Shown here: positions 1 to 6,208 of the stretch, piece by piece
How positions within the stretch are numbered: the first letter of the stretch is position 1
How the letters are laid out: each line of letters begins with the position of its first letter
Assembly: GCA_038224615.1 (NCBI GenBank)
Contig: JBBRFH010000126.1
Span: 1-9,777 of the forward strand
Reading direction: 5' to 3'
DNA from: JBBRFH01 sp038224615
Lineage (GTDB): Bacteria > Planctomycetota > Phycisphaerae > Tepidisphaerales > Tepidisphaeraceae
DNA: 9,777 nt
The notes under the pieces: model-generated
Told to the model about the DNA's origin: nothing
What the model saw: the letters and a program-made list of their open reading frames with translations, nothing else
Database searches by the model: none
Program-made: the position numbers and the translations under genes

Positions 1-27
1 CCCTGCCTCCCTGCCTCCCTGCCTCCC
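1..27 (-). other. Potential G-quadruplex motif in the octamer repeat
   Basis: On the - strand the four perfect octamers give four GGG runs separated by identical 5-nt loops (AGGCA). This fits the standard G3+N1-7 pattern. The + strand positions of the CCC runs are 1-3, 9-11, 17-19 and 25-27. Further C runs at 52-56, 65-67, 76-79, 83-87 and 105-110 could extend the G-rich potential on the - strand, which is the template strand for rph. Folding is inferred from pattern only. Confidence 0.55.
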
Positions 28-110
28 TGCCTCATTGCCTTATTGCCTCTTCCCCCTCTTTCCTCCCTGCCTCTTCCCCTCTCCCCCTCATTGCCTCTAT
101 TCTTCCCCCC
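1..110. repeat. Imperfect 8-bp tandem pyrimidine repeat upstream of rph
   Basis: The tract reads in one unbroken 8-bp register from base 1 to the rph start codon. Four perfect CCCTGCCT units occupy 1-32, followed by CATTGCCT and TATTGCCT. Degenerate C/T-rich units follow, with the exact unit returning at 65-72 and CATTGCCT at 89-96. Twelve of the thirteen full octamers end in T. Only 12 of 110 bases are purines on the + strand. The repeat touches the window edge and probably continues upstream. A reading frame can be drawn through it from base 35 or 43, but it is low-complexity Pro/Leu/Ser and overlaps rph, so I do not call it a gene. Confidence 0.9.
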
Positions 111-890
111 ATGCGACACGACGGCCGAAACAACGAGCAGCTCCGACCGATTTCCATTCAACGCAATTTCACCGAGAACGCCGCGGGCAGCGTGTTGTGG
201 ACGCAGGGGAAGACGATCGTCTTCTGCACCGCCGCCATCGCGCAGGACTTGCCGCCTTGGATGCCCGACAGCAAGCCGGGCGGGTGGGTGACGTGCGAGT
301 ACGTCATGCTCCCGGCGTCGACACCGCAGCGCAAGCAATGGCCCAAGAGCGGGCATACCGACGGGCGCGGCACGGAGATTCAGCGGATCATCGGCCGATC
401 GCTCCGCGCGATCATCGACCTCAGCAAGATCGGCCCGCACACGATCGCGCTCGATTGCCAGGTGCTCCAGGCCGACGGCGGTACGCGTACGGCGTCGATC
501 TGCGGCGCGTACGTAGCGCTCGTCGACGCCATTCGCAAGCTCCCCAAAGAACTGCCGCCACCCAAGCGTCCCTTCAGTGGAGCGCCGCCGGCCCGGTACG
601 ACCCGCAGTTCTATGACCCGAGCAAGGCGCTGGTCGACCAGCTTGCCGCCATCAGCGTCGGCCTCGTCGAAGGAGACATCCGCCTCGATCTGGCTTACGA
701 GGACGACAGCCGCGCCAACGTCGATCTCAACGTCGCCTACACAAAAAGCGGCAAGTTCGTCGAAGTCCAAGGCTCGGCCGAGAACGGCGAAGGCTTTGAC
801 CGCGCCTCAATGAACGCCATGCTCGACCTCGCGGTTAAGGGGTGCGAGGAAGTGTTCGCGATTCAAACCAAATCGCTCGAACCCGCGTGA
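111..890 (+). CDS. rph: Ribonuclease PH (tRNA 3'-end processing exoribonuclease)
   Basis: RNase PH is a cytoplasmic hexameric phosphorolytic exonuclease that trims nucleotides after the CCA end of tRNA precursors, using phosphate and releasing nucleoside diphosphates. The 259-residue product opens with the family start RHDGR...LRPI, which fixes the ATG at 111. It carries the phosphate-site region RGTEIQRIIGRSLRA (86-100), LQADGGTRTASICGA (119-133), and the catalytic acidic block YEDDSRANVDLN (196-207) with FVEVQGSAE (217-224). It is about 20 residues longer than typical RNase PH (about 238-245), mostly through a Pro-rich insert near 148-170 (PPPKRPFSGAPPARYDPQFY). No Shine-Dalgarno sequence is visible because the upstream 110 bp are almost all pyrimidine. 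Catalytic residues are intact, so an active enzyme is expected. Confidence 0.96.
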   Translation: MRHDGRNNEQLRPISIQRNFTENAAGSVLWTQGKTIVFCTAAIAQDLPPWMPDSKPGGWVTCEYVMLPASTPQRKQWPKSGHTDGRGTEIQRIIGRSLRAIIDLSKIGPHTIALDCQVLQADGGTRTASICGAYVALVDAIRKLPKELPPPKRPFSGAPPARYDPQFYDPSKALVDQLAAISVGLVEGDIRLDLAYEDDSRANVDLNVAYTKSGKFVEVQGSAENGEGFDRASMNAMLDLAVKGCEEVFAIQTKSLEPA

Positions 891-970
891 TTCAGCGCTT
901 CTGCTTTTGGAGGAAGGCCGGGTGGCAGCCTCGACCGCTGCGGACGCCGGCGTATGATTCGCTGCGCCGG

Positions 971-2086
971 ATGCTCAACACGCTCCCTCTGCCTACCGAC
1001 GCGCCGTCCTATCGCCCGACGTGGCGCGATGATCTTGCCGTCGCCGGGGTTGCCATCGCGATGCGGATGATTGTCTTCGGCGTCGTCACGCTGGCGCTGG
1101 GCGTCCCGCTCTCAAACTACGTCGTGCGCGGGGACGGCGAGAGTTTCGTGCTCGTCAGCGAGGCCATGCTCGGGCGAATCGATTACACGTCGATCGACGA
1201 ATACCACCATCGCATCTTCCTGGGCTATCCCGCGCTGATGGCGCTGGTTGGCACACTCGGCGTCCCGGTGGGCGTCGCCGGCCTGACGATCACGATCGCG
1301 TCCGCGGGCGCAGCGGCGGCGCTGGCGGGACGGGTGTTCGACGACCGGCGCATCGGCTGGGCCACGACGATGCTTGTGCCGCACTGGGTGATCAACTCCT
1401 CGCTGGTGATGACCGAAGCGCCCGCGCTATGCCTGAGTCTGCTCGGCGTGTGGTGCGCCCGGCGCGAGCGCTGGATCGCCGCCGGTGTCGCGCTTGCCGC
1501 CGCGGGGCTGGTGCGACCGATGGCGTGCTTCGCGGTACTGGCGGTCGTCATGGCGCTGCTGGCGGGGAGTCGCTATCGCAATGCCGTGGTCGTTATGGTC
1601 GCGTGTGCGGCAGTCTTCGCGATGGGCACGATCGCCGGCGCGATGTGGCGGGGCGGCGTGCTGGAGAGCGCCCGCATCTACGTTGAATCTCCCCGCGCCT
1701 ACGGCGGCCCGATCTTCGTGCCGCCGTTCACATCGCTCTTGCGCGAAACAACGCGCGGCCAGTTCGCGAGCGTCGGCTTCTCGATCTACATCTGGCTGCA
1801 CGTGGTGTTCGTCGGCGCGTCGATTGTGATGCTCGGGCGGCAGTGGCGGCGCAGCCGGGCGGCGTTCGACCTGCTCGCATTCGTCTGGGCGATCGGCAAC
1901 ACGGCGTTCGTCCTGTCGATCGGCAGCATCTGGGGCTATCTGCATTTCCCGCGCTTCCACATCCTGTCCCAGCCGACGTTGTTGTCGGCGTGGACGCGCT
2001 GGCTGCCCACGCGGACGTGGGTATGGGTTCTGCTGGCATCCGGGATGACGGTGTTCGCAATTTTCGGCGTCCGTGCGACGCCTTAA
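971..2086 (+). CDS. Polytopic membrane protein, possible GT-C-type glycosyltransferase
   Basis: This 371-residue integral membrane protein has about eight or nine hydrophobic segments, near residues 22-47, 84-120, 130-160, 168-198, 204-224, 269-289, 298-325 and 348-366. The acidic first loop (GDGESF, 54-59), the short HHRIFLGYPALM segment (79-90) and the LVRPMA turn between helices (180-185) resemble polyprenyl-phosphate-dependent GT-C glycosyltransferases of the PIG-V/PMT type. The match is by style rather than a decisive motif, so specific function is unknown. The start is uncertain. ATG 971 begins normal-looking sequence but has no clear ribosome site. GTG 887 is in frame and overlaps the rph stop as GTGA, but the 28 added residues look non-coding. 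GGAGGAAGG at 909-917 lies too far upstream of 971 to help. It may be co-transcribed with rph, with no evident functional link. Confidence 0.6.
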   Translation: MLNTLPLPTDAPSYRPTWRDDLAVAGVAIAMRMIVFGVVTLALGVPLSNYVVRGDGESFVLVSEAMLGRIDYTSIDEYHHRIFLGYPALMALVGTLGVPVGVAGLTITIASAGAAAALAGRVFDDRRIGWATTMLVPHWVINSSLVMTEAPALCLSLLGVWCARRERWIAAGVALAAAGLVRPMACFAVLAVVMALLAGSRYRNAVVVMVACAAVFAMGTIAGAMWRGGVLESARIYVESPRAYGGPIFVPPFTSLLRETTRGQFASVGFSIYIWLHVVFVGASIVMLGRQWRRSRAAFDLLAFVWAIGNTAFVLSIGSIWGYLHFPRFHILSQPTLLSAWTRWLPTRTWVWVLLASGMTVFAIFGVRATP

Positions 2087-2206
2087 CCCGATCGCGCAAG
2101 CAAACACGCAGCAGCAGAAGGGGTGGATCCCGAGCGTGGGATCGATCGATTTCGATGGGTCAGACGACGATGATCTCGACATTGATATGTTGAAGTGCTG
2201 CGTTGC
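2087..2206. other. Intergenic gap between convergent genes, with a weak hairpin
   Basis: This 120-bp stretch separates the 3' ends of the membrane protein gene and the regulator gene, where a bidirectional terminator would be expected. The only local stem I see is GATCCC-gagcgt-GGGATC at 2126-2143, a 6-bp stem with a 6-nt loop. No U tract follows on either strand, so it is not a convincing intrinsic terminator. A self-complementary ATCGATCGAT lies at 2141-2150. No gene or RNA is recognisable. Confidence 0.4.
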
Positions 2207-3211
2207 TCACTTCGAGGTCGTTCGCCGCACGACGGGGCGGGTGGCGACGATGTGGGCGATCGCCGCTGTGGTCGTGTCGCCGGCCAGGCGCCGGGCGATG
2301 ACCGACATCGCCGCCGACACCATCTCCGCCCACGGGATGGCGATCGTCGTCAGGCCCAGCGATTGCGCGATCGGGGCGTCGTCAAATCCGACCAGCGGGG
2401 GGGTAGGTTGGTCGGTTGCGCGACAGTGCCGGATGATCGCCTCGGCGAGCCGGTCGTTGCAGCAGAAGATGCCGTCGCGGCCGTCGGCGATTACCCGCGC
2501 CGCGACGAGCGAGCCGCCCTCAAAGAACCAGTCCGGGGACGGCACGACGCGCGCGTTGGCAATCGAGGTGAATCCTGCGACCCGTGCCAGGCTCCGCGGA
2601 TCGTCGCCGGGTCCGGACAGCACGGAAAGCTTGAGCGGCGAAGATCGCGCACCGACAAGCAACTGCGCCGCGCACGCGCCGCCTGAGAAATCGTCGACCG
2701 AAACGCTGTCGATAAAGAGCGAATCAAGTCCCGCCGGTGGACGATTGTTTAGCAGCAGGGCCGGGCGACGCGCGAGAATCAGCCGCCGCAGGGATGCGGG
2801 GTCTTCCCACACGACCGGGTACCGATCATCGGCAACGCGCACCTGCCGGCCGCCTGACCAAATGATCGTCCAGTCGAGGCGCTCGCGGTCAAGCCGTGTG
2901 GTCAGCTCCGCCAGCAGTCGCGCGCCGAAGCTCTGCGGTCGACGCGCCCGGCGGTGGACGATGAGTTGCACGCCGCTCAGCACCATGCGGCGGCCGGGCA
3001 CGTAACTGCCAGATGCCGGCCGGCGTTCGAGCAGGCCCGCCGCGACGAGTTCGCGCACCAGCCGGTCGGCGGTCTGGTAGCTGACGCCGTACTGATCGGC
3101 GACGGCGCGATTGGAGAGAAATCGATCGCCCGGCCGGTGCAGGCCGTCGTTCAGTCGCGCCACCAGCATCTGCCGGACGCGATTGACGTGATCGGAGGGA
3201 GGACGGGCCAC
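2207..3211 (-). CDS. GntR/LacI hybrid transcriptional regulator (AraR-like architecture)
   Basis: This 334-residue DNA-binding regulator probably senses the sugar handled by the divergent operon. Residues about 7-73 form a GntR-type winged helix: RPGDRFLSNRAVADQYGVSY contains the helix-turn-helix and LVRELVAAGLLERRPASGSY the second helix and wing. Residues about 78-325 form a LacI/periplasmic-binding-protein-like effector domain, shown by IFCCNDRLAEAII (248-260) and PLVGFDDAPIAQ (272-283), followed by LTTIAIPWAEM (287-297), the classic LacI-family end. AraR of Bacillus subtilis has the same domain order. The start is GTG 3211, because an in-frame TAA lies only nine bases upstream (3218-3220). 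No Shine-Dalgarno sequence precedes it. Divergence from the SDR gene across 83 bp argues for local control of the operon and of itself. The ligand cannot be predicted. Confidence 0.9.
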   Translation of the reverse strand: MARPPSDHVNRVRQMLVARLNDGLHRPGDRFLSNRAVADQYGVSYQTADRLVRELVAAGLLERRPASGSYVPGRRMVLSGVQLIVHRRARRPQSFGARLLAELTTRLDRERLDWTIIWSGGRQVRVADDRYPVVWEDPASLRRLILARRPALLLNNRPPAGLDSLFIDSVSVDDFSGGACAAQLLVGARSSPLKLSVLSGPGDDPRSLARVAGFTSIANARVVPSPDWFFEGGSLVAARVIADGRDGIFCCNDRLAEAIIRHCRATDQPTPPLVGFDDAPIAQSLGLTTIAIPWAEMVSAAMSVIARRLAGDTTTAAIAHIVATRPVVRRTTSK

Positions 3212-3219
3212 GGCGGGTT

Positions 3220-3225
3220 ATCATA
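3220..3225 (-). promoter_or_regulatory. Candidate -10 box of the regulator gene
   Basis: On the - strand the bases read TATGAT, five of six positions of TATAAT. Only 8 nt separate the box from the GTG start at 3211, so the transcript would start at or within a few bases of the start codon. That would explain the missing Shine-Dalgarno sequence. No clear -35 is visible. Confidence 0.3.
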
Positions 3226-3249
3226 TCAGTTTATCGACGCAAGTGATAT
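3223..3249. promoter_or_regulatory. Candidate operator: inverted repeat ATATCA-N15-TGATAT
   Basis: Two 6-bp half-sites, ATATCA (3223-3228) and TGATAT (3244-3249), are perfect inverted copies with a 21-bp centre-to-centre distance, about two helical turns. A dimer could therefore contact the same DNA face. The left half overlaps a candidate -10 of the regulator promoter and the right half abuts a candidate -10 of the operon promoter. Assignment to the adjacent GntR/LacI hybrid is inference from position. Six-base half-sites can occur by chance in AT-rich DNA. Confidence 0.4.
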
Positions 3250-3255
3250 TCTAAT
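3250..3255 (+). promoter_or_regulatory. Candidate -10 box of the sugar operon
   Basis: TCTAAT matches five of six positions of the sigma-70-type TATAAT box and lies just after the right operator half-site. Transcription would begin near 3262, giving a leader of about 33 nt. No good -35 element is visible at the usual spacing, which would suit an activated or weakly basal promoter. Confidence 0.35.
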
Positions 3256-3294
3256 CTTGAAGCCGATTCGGCGGGTGGTAACGTGACGCCCTAG

Positions 3295-4083
3295 ATGCAA
3301 AGGCTCGAAGAGAAGGTCATCCTGATCGTCGGCGGCACCACCGGGCTGGGCCTGTCGGCGGCGATTGCCTGCGAGCGCGAGGGGGCGCACGTGGTCGTCG
3401 TCGGGCGCAGCGCAAAGAGTGTCGAATCAGCCGGAAAAACGCTGGGCGAACGCTGCCACGCGATGCCCGGGGACGCCGGCGACCCAACAACAGCCACGAG
3501 CGCCGTCGCCGCCGCAGTGCAGCGCTTCGGCAGGCTCGATGCGGCCTATCACGTTGCCGGCGGATCGGGTCGGCGCATGGGCGACGGCCCGCTCGATCAG
3601 ATCACCGATGAAGGTTGGGCGTACACGATCCACCAGAATCTCACCACGGTGATGAATACCAACCGCGCCGCAGTGCGGCAATTCATCGCGCAGCACAGTG
3701 GCGGGGCGATCCTCAACATGGGCTCGGTGCTCGGCTTCTCCCCGTCGCGGCAGTTCTTTGCGACGCATACCTACGCCGCGACCAAAGCTGCAATCATCGG
3801 GCTCACGAAATCGTGTGCGGCGTACTACGCGCCGCAGAGCATTCGCTTTAACGTCATCGCGCCGGCACTCGTCGAAACACCCATGGCCAAACGCGCCGCC
3901 GAGGACGAGACAATCCTAAAGTTCATCACCACCAAGCAACCGCTCGACGGGGGACGCATCGGGGTGCCGGAGGATCTGGACGACGCCGTGGTTTATCTGT
4001 TGTCCGATGGTTCAAAATTCGTCACCGGCCAGGTGCTGGCAGTCGACGGTGGATGGTGCGTCAGCGAAGGACAAATACCTTGA
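3295..4083 (+). CDS. Short-chain dehydrogenase/reductase (SDR), first gene of operon
   Basis: This 262-residue classical SDR catalyses NAD(P)-dependent oxidation or reduction of a hydroxyl/keto group, presumably on a sugar derivative. It has the dinucleotide motif GGTTGLG (13-19), Asn115, the catalytic Ser144 (NMGSVLG), and Tyr160/Lys164 in YAATK. It ends with the family tail TGQVLAVDGGW (244-254). VAGG (87-90) replaces the common NNAG. The second strand ends VVVVGR with Arg38 and no acidic residue, which favours NADP(H) over NAD; this is inference. ATG 3295 is the first possible start, since TAG immediately precedes it. No strong ribosome site is seen. It leads the operon, and its stop overlaps the TTG of the kinase gene. 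FabG-like or glucose-dehydrogenase-like labels would fit equally; the substrate is unknown. Confidence 0.92.
   Translation: MQRLEEKVILIVGGTTGLGLSAAIACEREGAHVVVVGRSAKSVESAGKTLGERCHAMPGDAGDPTTATSAVAAAVQRFGRLDAAYHVAGGSGRRMGDGPLDQITDEGWAYTIHQNLTTVMNTNRAAVRQFIAQHSGGAILNMGSVLGFSPSRQFFATHTYAATKAAIIGLTKSCAAYYAPQSIRFNVIAPALVETPMAKRAAEDETILKFITTKQPLDGGRIGVPEDLDDAVVYLLSDGSKFVTGQVLAVDGGWCVSEGQIP
4067..4071 (+). promoter_or_regulatory. Ribosome binding site that selects the TTG start of the ROK gene
   Basis: AAGGA lies 8 nt before TTG 4080, the ideal spacing. The earlier in-frame ATG at 4053 has no such site and would extend the protein with residues unlike a ROK N-terminus. TTG 4080 also forms the 4-bp TTGA overlap with the SDR stop, matching the style of the later junctions. 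Confidence 0.7.
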
Positions 4084-4988
4084 GCGCCAGCGACTACGTC
4101 ATCGGCATCGACCTCGGCGGCACAAACGTAAAGACCGTCGCGGTCGACCGCGCGGGTGAGATCATCCGCCGCGACTGCTTCGGCACCGGCGATGATTCTG
4201 CCGCCCAGTGGATGTTGGCAATCAAGCAGCACGTCGAAACCGTCGAGCGTGATCTCGGTCCCGCCGCGGGCGTCGGCGTCGCTTCACCCGGACTCGCCGC
4301 GCGCGACGGCCGAAGCATCCAGTGGATGATGGGCCGGCTCGAAGGGGTCATGGGTTTGGACTGGACGCGCCATCTCGGACGCCGCGATCGCGTGCCCGTG
4401 CTCAACGATGCTCACGCCGCGCTGCTCGGCGAGGTCTGGCTCGGCGCGGCAAAGGGATGCGACAACGTCGTCATGCTAACGCTCGGCACCGGTGTCGGCG
4501 GGGCAATTTTGTGCGACGGGCGTGTCCTCAAAGGTCACCTCGGTCGCGCCGGGCACCTCGGGCACATCTCGCTCGATCCGGATGGCGCGAAGGACATCGT
4601 CAACACGCCGAGTTCACTCGAAGACGCGATCGGCGAGTGTACGCTGCAGCGGCGATGCGATGGTCGATACGCGTCTACGAAGGCGCTCGTCGAAGCCGTG
4701 GCGCGCGGGGATGCGGTGGCGCGCGCGGTATGGATGAAGTCTGTAAAAGCACTGGCCGTGTCGATGGTGTCGATCGCCAACGCGGTCGACCCTGAAGTCT
4801 TCATACTCGGTGGTGGAATCGCGCAGGCGGGCGACGCGCTGATGCGGCCTCTACGAGCCTTTTTCGACGAGTTTGAATGGCGGCCGACCGGGACGACAGT
4901 GCGAATCGTCCACGCGACGCTTGGCGATAAGGCCGGCGCGCTCGGCGCTGCCCGGGCCGCGTGGGATGCGGCGGAGGTGTCGCCGTGA
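4080..4988 (+). CDS. ROK-family sugar kinase lacking the zinc cysteine motif
   Basis: This 302-residue ROK protein (from TTG 4080) likely phosphorylates the operon's sugar with ATP in the cytoplasm. The phosphate-binding motif IGIDLGGTNVK (8-18), GVASPGL (66-72), the catalytic-base region LNDAHAALLGE with Asp110 (108-118), and LTLGTGVGGAI (133-143) are all present. There is no N-terminal DNA-binding helix-turn-helix, so it is a kinase rather than a NagC-type repressor. Two family features differ. The usual E-x-G-H sugar motif reads H159-L-G-H162. The zinc motif CxCGxxGCxE is replaced by a cysteine-free segment ending TPSSLED (176-182). Substrate specificity may therefore differ from characterised glucokinases or amino-sugar kinases. 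The gene overlaps the SDR stop (TTGA) and the next gene (GTGA). Confidence 0.9.
   Translation: MSASDYVIGIDLGGTNVKTVAVDRAGEIIRRDCFGTGDDSAAQWMLAIKQHVETVERDLGPAAGVGVASPGLAARDGRSIQWMMGRLEGVMGLDWTRHLGRRDRVPVLNDAHAALLGEVWLGAAKGCDNVVMLTLGTGVGGAILCDGRVLKGHLGRAGHLGHISLDPDGAKDIVNTPSSLEDAIGECTLQRRCDGRYASTKALVEAVARGDAVARAVWMKSVKALAVSMVSIANAVDPEVFILGGGIAQAGDALMRPLRAFFDEFEWRPTGTTVRIVHATLGDKAGALGAARAAWDAAEVSP
4973..4977 (+). promoter_or_regulatory. Ribosome binding site that selects GTG 4985 of the URO-D-like gene
   Basis: GGAGG is followed by a 7-nt spacer to GTG 4985, a near-ideal Shine-Dalgarno. This supports GTG 4985 over the in-frame ATG 4961, which lies inside the ROK coding region and has no site. 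The chosen start gives a 4-bp GTGA overlap. Confidence 0.8.
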
Positions 4989-6208
4989 ACTCGCGCGACC
5001 GCGTTCTTGCCGCCATCAACCATCGACCCGTCGATCGCGTACCGGTCGACCTTGGCGGCACGCGCCAGAGCGGCATCGCCGCCCTGACCTATGCCCGCGT
5101 CCGCAAACTGCTCGGGGTCGATTGCTCAACGCCGTTCAAGGTTTTCGATACCTATCAGATGCTCGCCGAGATTGAGCACGAAGTGGCCGAGCGGTTCGGC
5201 AGCGACTGCGTTGCGCTCAACAGACCCGCCGTCGCGTTCGGCATTCGGAATGAGAACTGGAAGCCGTGGCAACTGGCCGACGGCACGGACGTTCTCGTCC
5301 CGGGTGGTTTCAATCCCGAGCGTGAACCCGACGGCGATCTCGTGCTCCGCCGAGGCGGGGAGATCCTCGCGCGCATGCCCGCCGGCGGTTTCTACTTCGA
5401 CCGCTATGAGAAATACCCGGGCGCTATGCACCCTGACCTCGCCGGCTGGCGGCCGCCGCAAATTTCGGAGGCGGACCTTCGGCACTACGAAGTCGCTTCG
5501 CGTTCACTCTTCGACGAAACCGACAAGTGCGTCATCGCCGCGATAGGCCCGCCTTATGAGTTGTTCAACGGCATCGGGCAAGGCGGGTTTGAAGATTGGA
5601 TGATGACGTTCGCGTCCGAGCCGGAGTACGTCGATGAGCTGTATCGCAAGCTCGTGGACGCCTGGATCGAGAACCTGACGGCGTTTCATCGCGCCGTTGG
5701 CGAGCGCGTGCAGGTGATCCAGATCGCCGACGACTTCGGCACGCAGCACGGGCCGTTCCTGTCGGTCGACATGTTTCGCGATCGCCTGCTGCCGGCATAT
5801 CAGCGCGGACTCAACTGGATTCACGACAACACGGGCTGGAAAGTGCTGCTGCACAGCGACGGCGCGATTCGCCCGCTGCTGGCGTCCATCATCGAAATGG
5901 GCGTCGATATCCTCAACCCGGTGCAGACGTCTGCGGTCGGCATGGAGCCGCAGCAGCTTCGCGCCGATTTTGGCGAACGCCTCGCTTTCTGGGGCGGATC
6001 GTGCGACAGCCAGGGCACGCTTTCACGCGGCACGCCGGCGCAGGTAGCGGACGAAGTGCGCCGCAATCTGGACGCGTTTGACGCGCTGGCCGGCGGGTAT
6101 GTTTTCGCCTCGGTCCACAACGTCCAGGCGGATGTGCGAGCGGAAAACGTCGTGGCGCTCTTCGATGCCGCGGGTGATTACAGCACGCAAGGAGCACTGA
6201 CGAAGTGA
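4985..6208 (+). CDS. Uroporphyrinogen decarboxylase-fold (URO-D-like) protein, not HemE
   Basis: This 407-residue protein belongs to the URO-D/methylcobamide-methyltransferase fold family. It opens SRDRVLAAINHRPVDRVPVD (3-22), the N-terminus typical of non-HemE members. It also contains VIQIADDFGTQHGPFLSV (244-261), LLHSDGAIRPLL (288-299), GVDILNPVQT (306-315) and WGGSCDSQGTLSRGT (336-350). The HemE signature around the Met-Arg-Gln-Ala-Gly-Arg segment is absent. In MtaA/MtbA corrinoid methyltransferases a His-x-Cys plus a later Cys bind zinc. Here His290 is followed by Asp292 rather than Cys, while Cys340 could be a later ligand. Neither haem synthesis nor corrinoid methyl transfer is therefore assured. 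Similar proteins recur in carbohydrate gene clusters without an established reaction. It overlaps its neighbours by 4 bp on both sides, so a role in the same pathway is likely. Confidence 0.88.
   Translation: MNSRDRVLAAINHRPVDRVPVDLGGTRQSGIAALTYARVRKLLGVDCSTPFKVFDTYQMLAEIEHEVAERFGSDCVALNRPAVAFGIRNENWKPWQLADGTDVLVPGGFNPEREPDGDLVLRRGGEILARMPAGGFYFDRYEKYPGAMHPDLAGWRPPQISEADLRHYEVASRSLFDETDKCVIAAIGPPYELFNGIGQGGFEDWMMTFASEPEYVDELYRKLVDAWIENLTAFHRAVGERVQVIQIADDFGTQHGPFLSVDMFRDRLLPAYQRGLNWIHDNTGWKVLLHSDGAIRPLLASIIEMGVDILNPVQTSAVGMEPQQLRADFGERLAFWGGSCDSQGTLSRGTPAQVADEVRRNLDAFDALAGGYVFASVHNVQADVRAENVVALFDAAGDYSTQGALTK
6189..6194 (+). promoter_or_regulatory. Ribosome binding site for the SIS-domain gene
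   Basis: AAGGAG lies 10 nt before GTG 6205 and supports that non-ATG start, which overlaps the upstream stop as GTGA. Confidence 0.7.

Larger units (their letters stand above)
3212..3294. promoter_or_regulatory. Divergent control region between regulator and sugar operon
   Basis: This 83-bp gap is noticeably AT-richer than the flanking genes over 3217-3260. It must carry both the regulator promoter (leftward) and the operon promoter (rightward). Besides the operator and -10 candidates listed separately, it holds a direct repeat of TTATC (3218-3222 and 3231-3235) and a near-palindrome GCCGA-t-TCGGC (3262-3272) close to the predicted operon transcription start. An in-frame TAG at 3292-3294 directly precedes the SDR ATG. 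Confidence 0.7.

Noticed and set aside
35..616. Long + strand frame beginning inside the pyrimidine repeat
   Set aside because: Its N-terminus is translated low-complexity repeat and the rest is an out-of-frame reading of rph, which has clear conserved motifs in its own frame.
2126..2143. Hairpin as an intrinsic terminator
   Set aside because: Stem is only 6 bp and no T run follows on either strand, so I list it only as weak structure within the gap.
1427..2182. 251-codon open frame on the - strand opposite the membrane protein gene
   Set aside because: Arg/His/Gln-rich low-complexity product lacking motifs, fully antisense to a protein with clear membrane helices.
2107..2202. CGCAGCA and TGCTGCG inverted 7-mers across the convergent gap
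   Set aside because: An 82-bp separation and short arms make a chance occurrence likely; no element boundaries or target duplications accompany them.
2073..3005. 310-codon + strand frame across the regulator gene
   Set aside because: Antisense shadow of the GntR/LacI hybrid; Ser/Arg-rich with no domain.
4080..4988. ROK protein as a NagC/Mlc-type transcription repressor
   Set aside because: The protein begins directly with the phosphate-binding strand and has no N-terminal helix-turn-helix.
4985..6208. Annotation as hemE (haem biosynthesis)
   Set aside because: The HemE N-terminal signature is absent, the length is about 50 residues greater than usual HemE, and the context is sugar metabolism.
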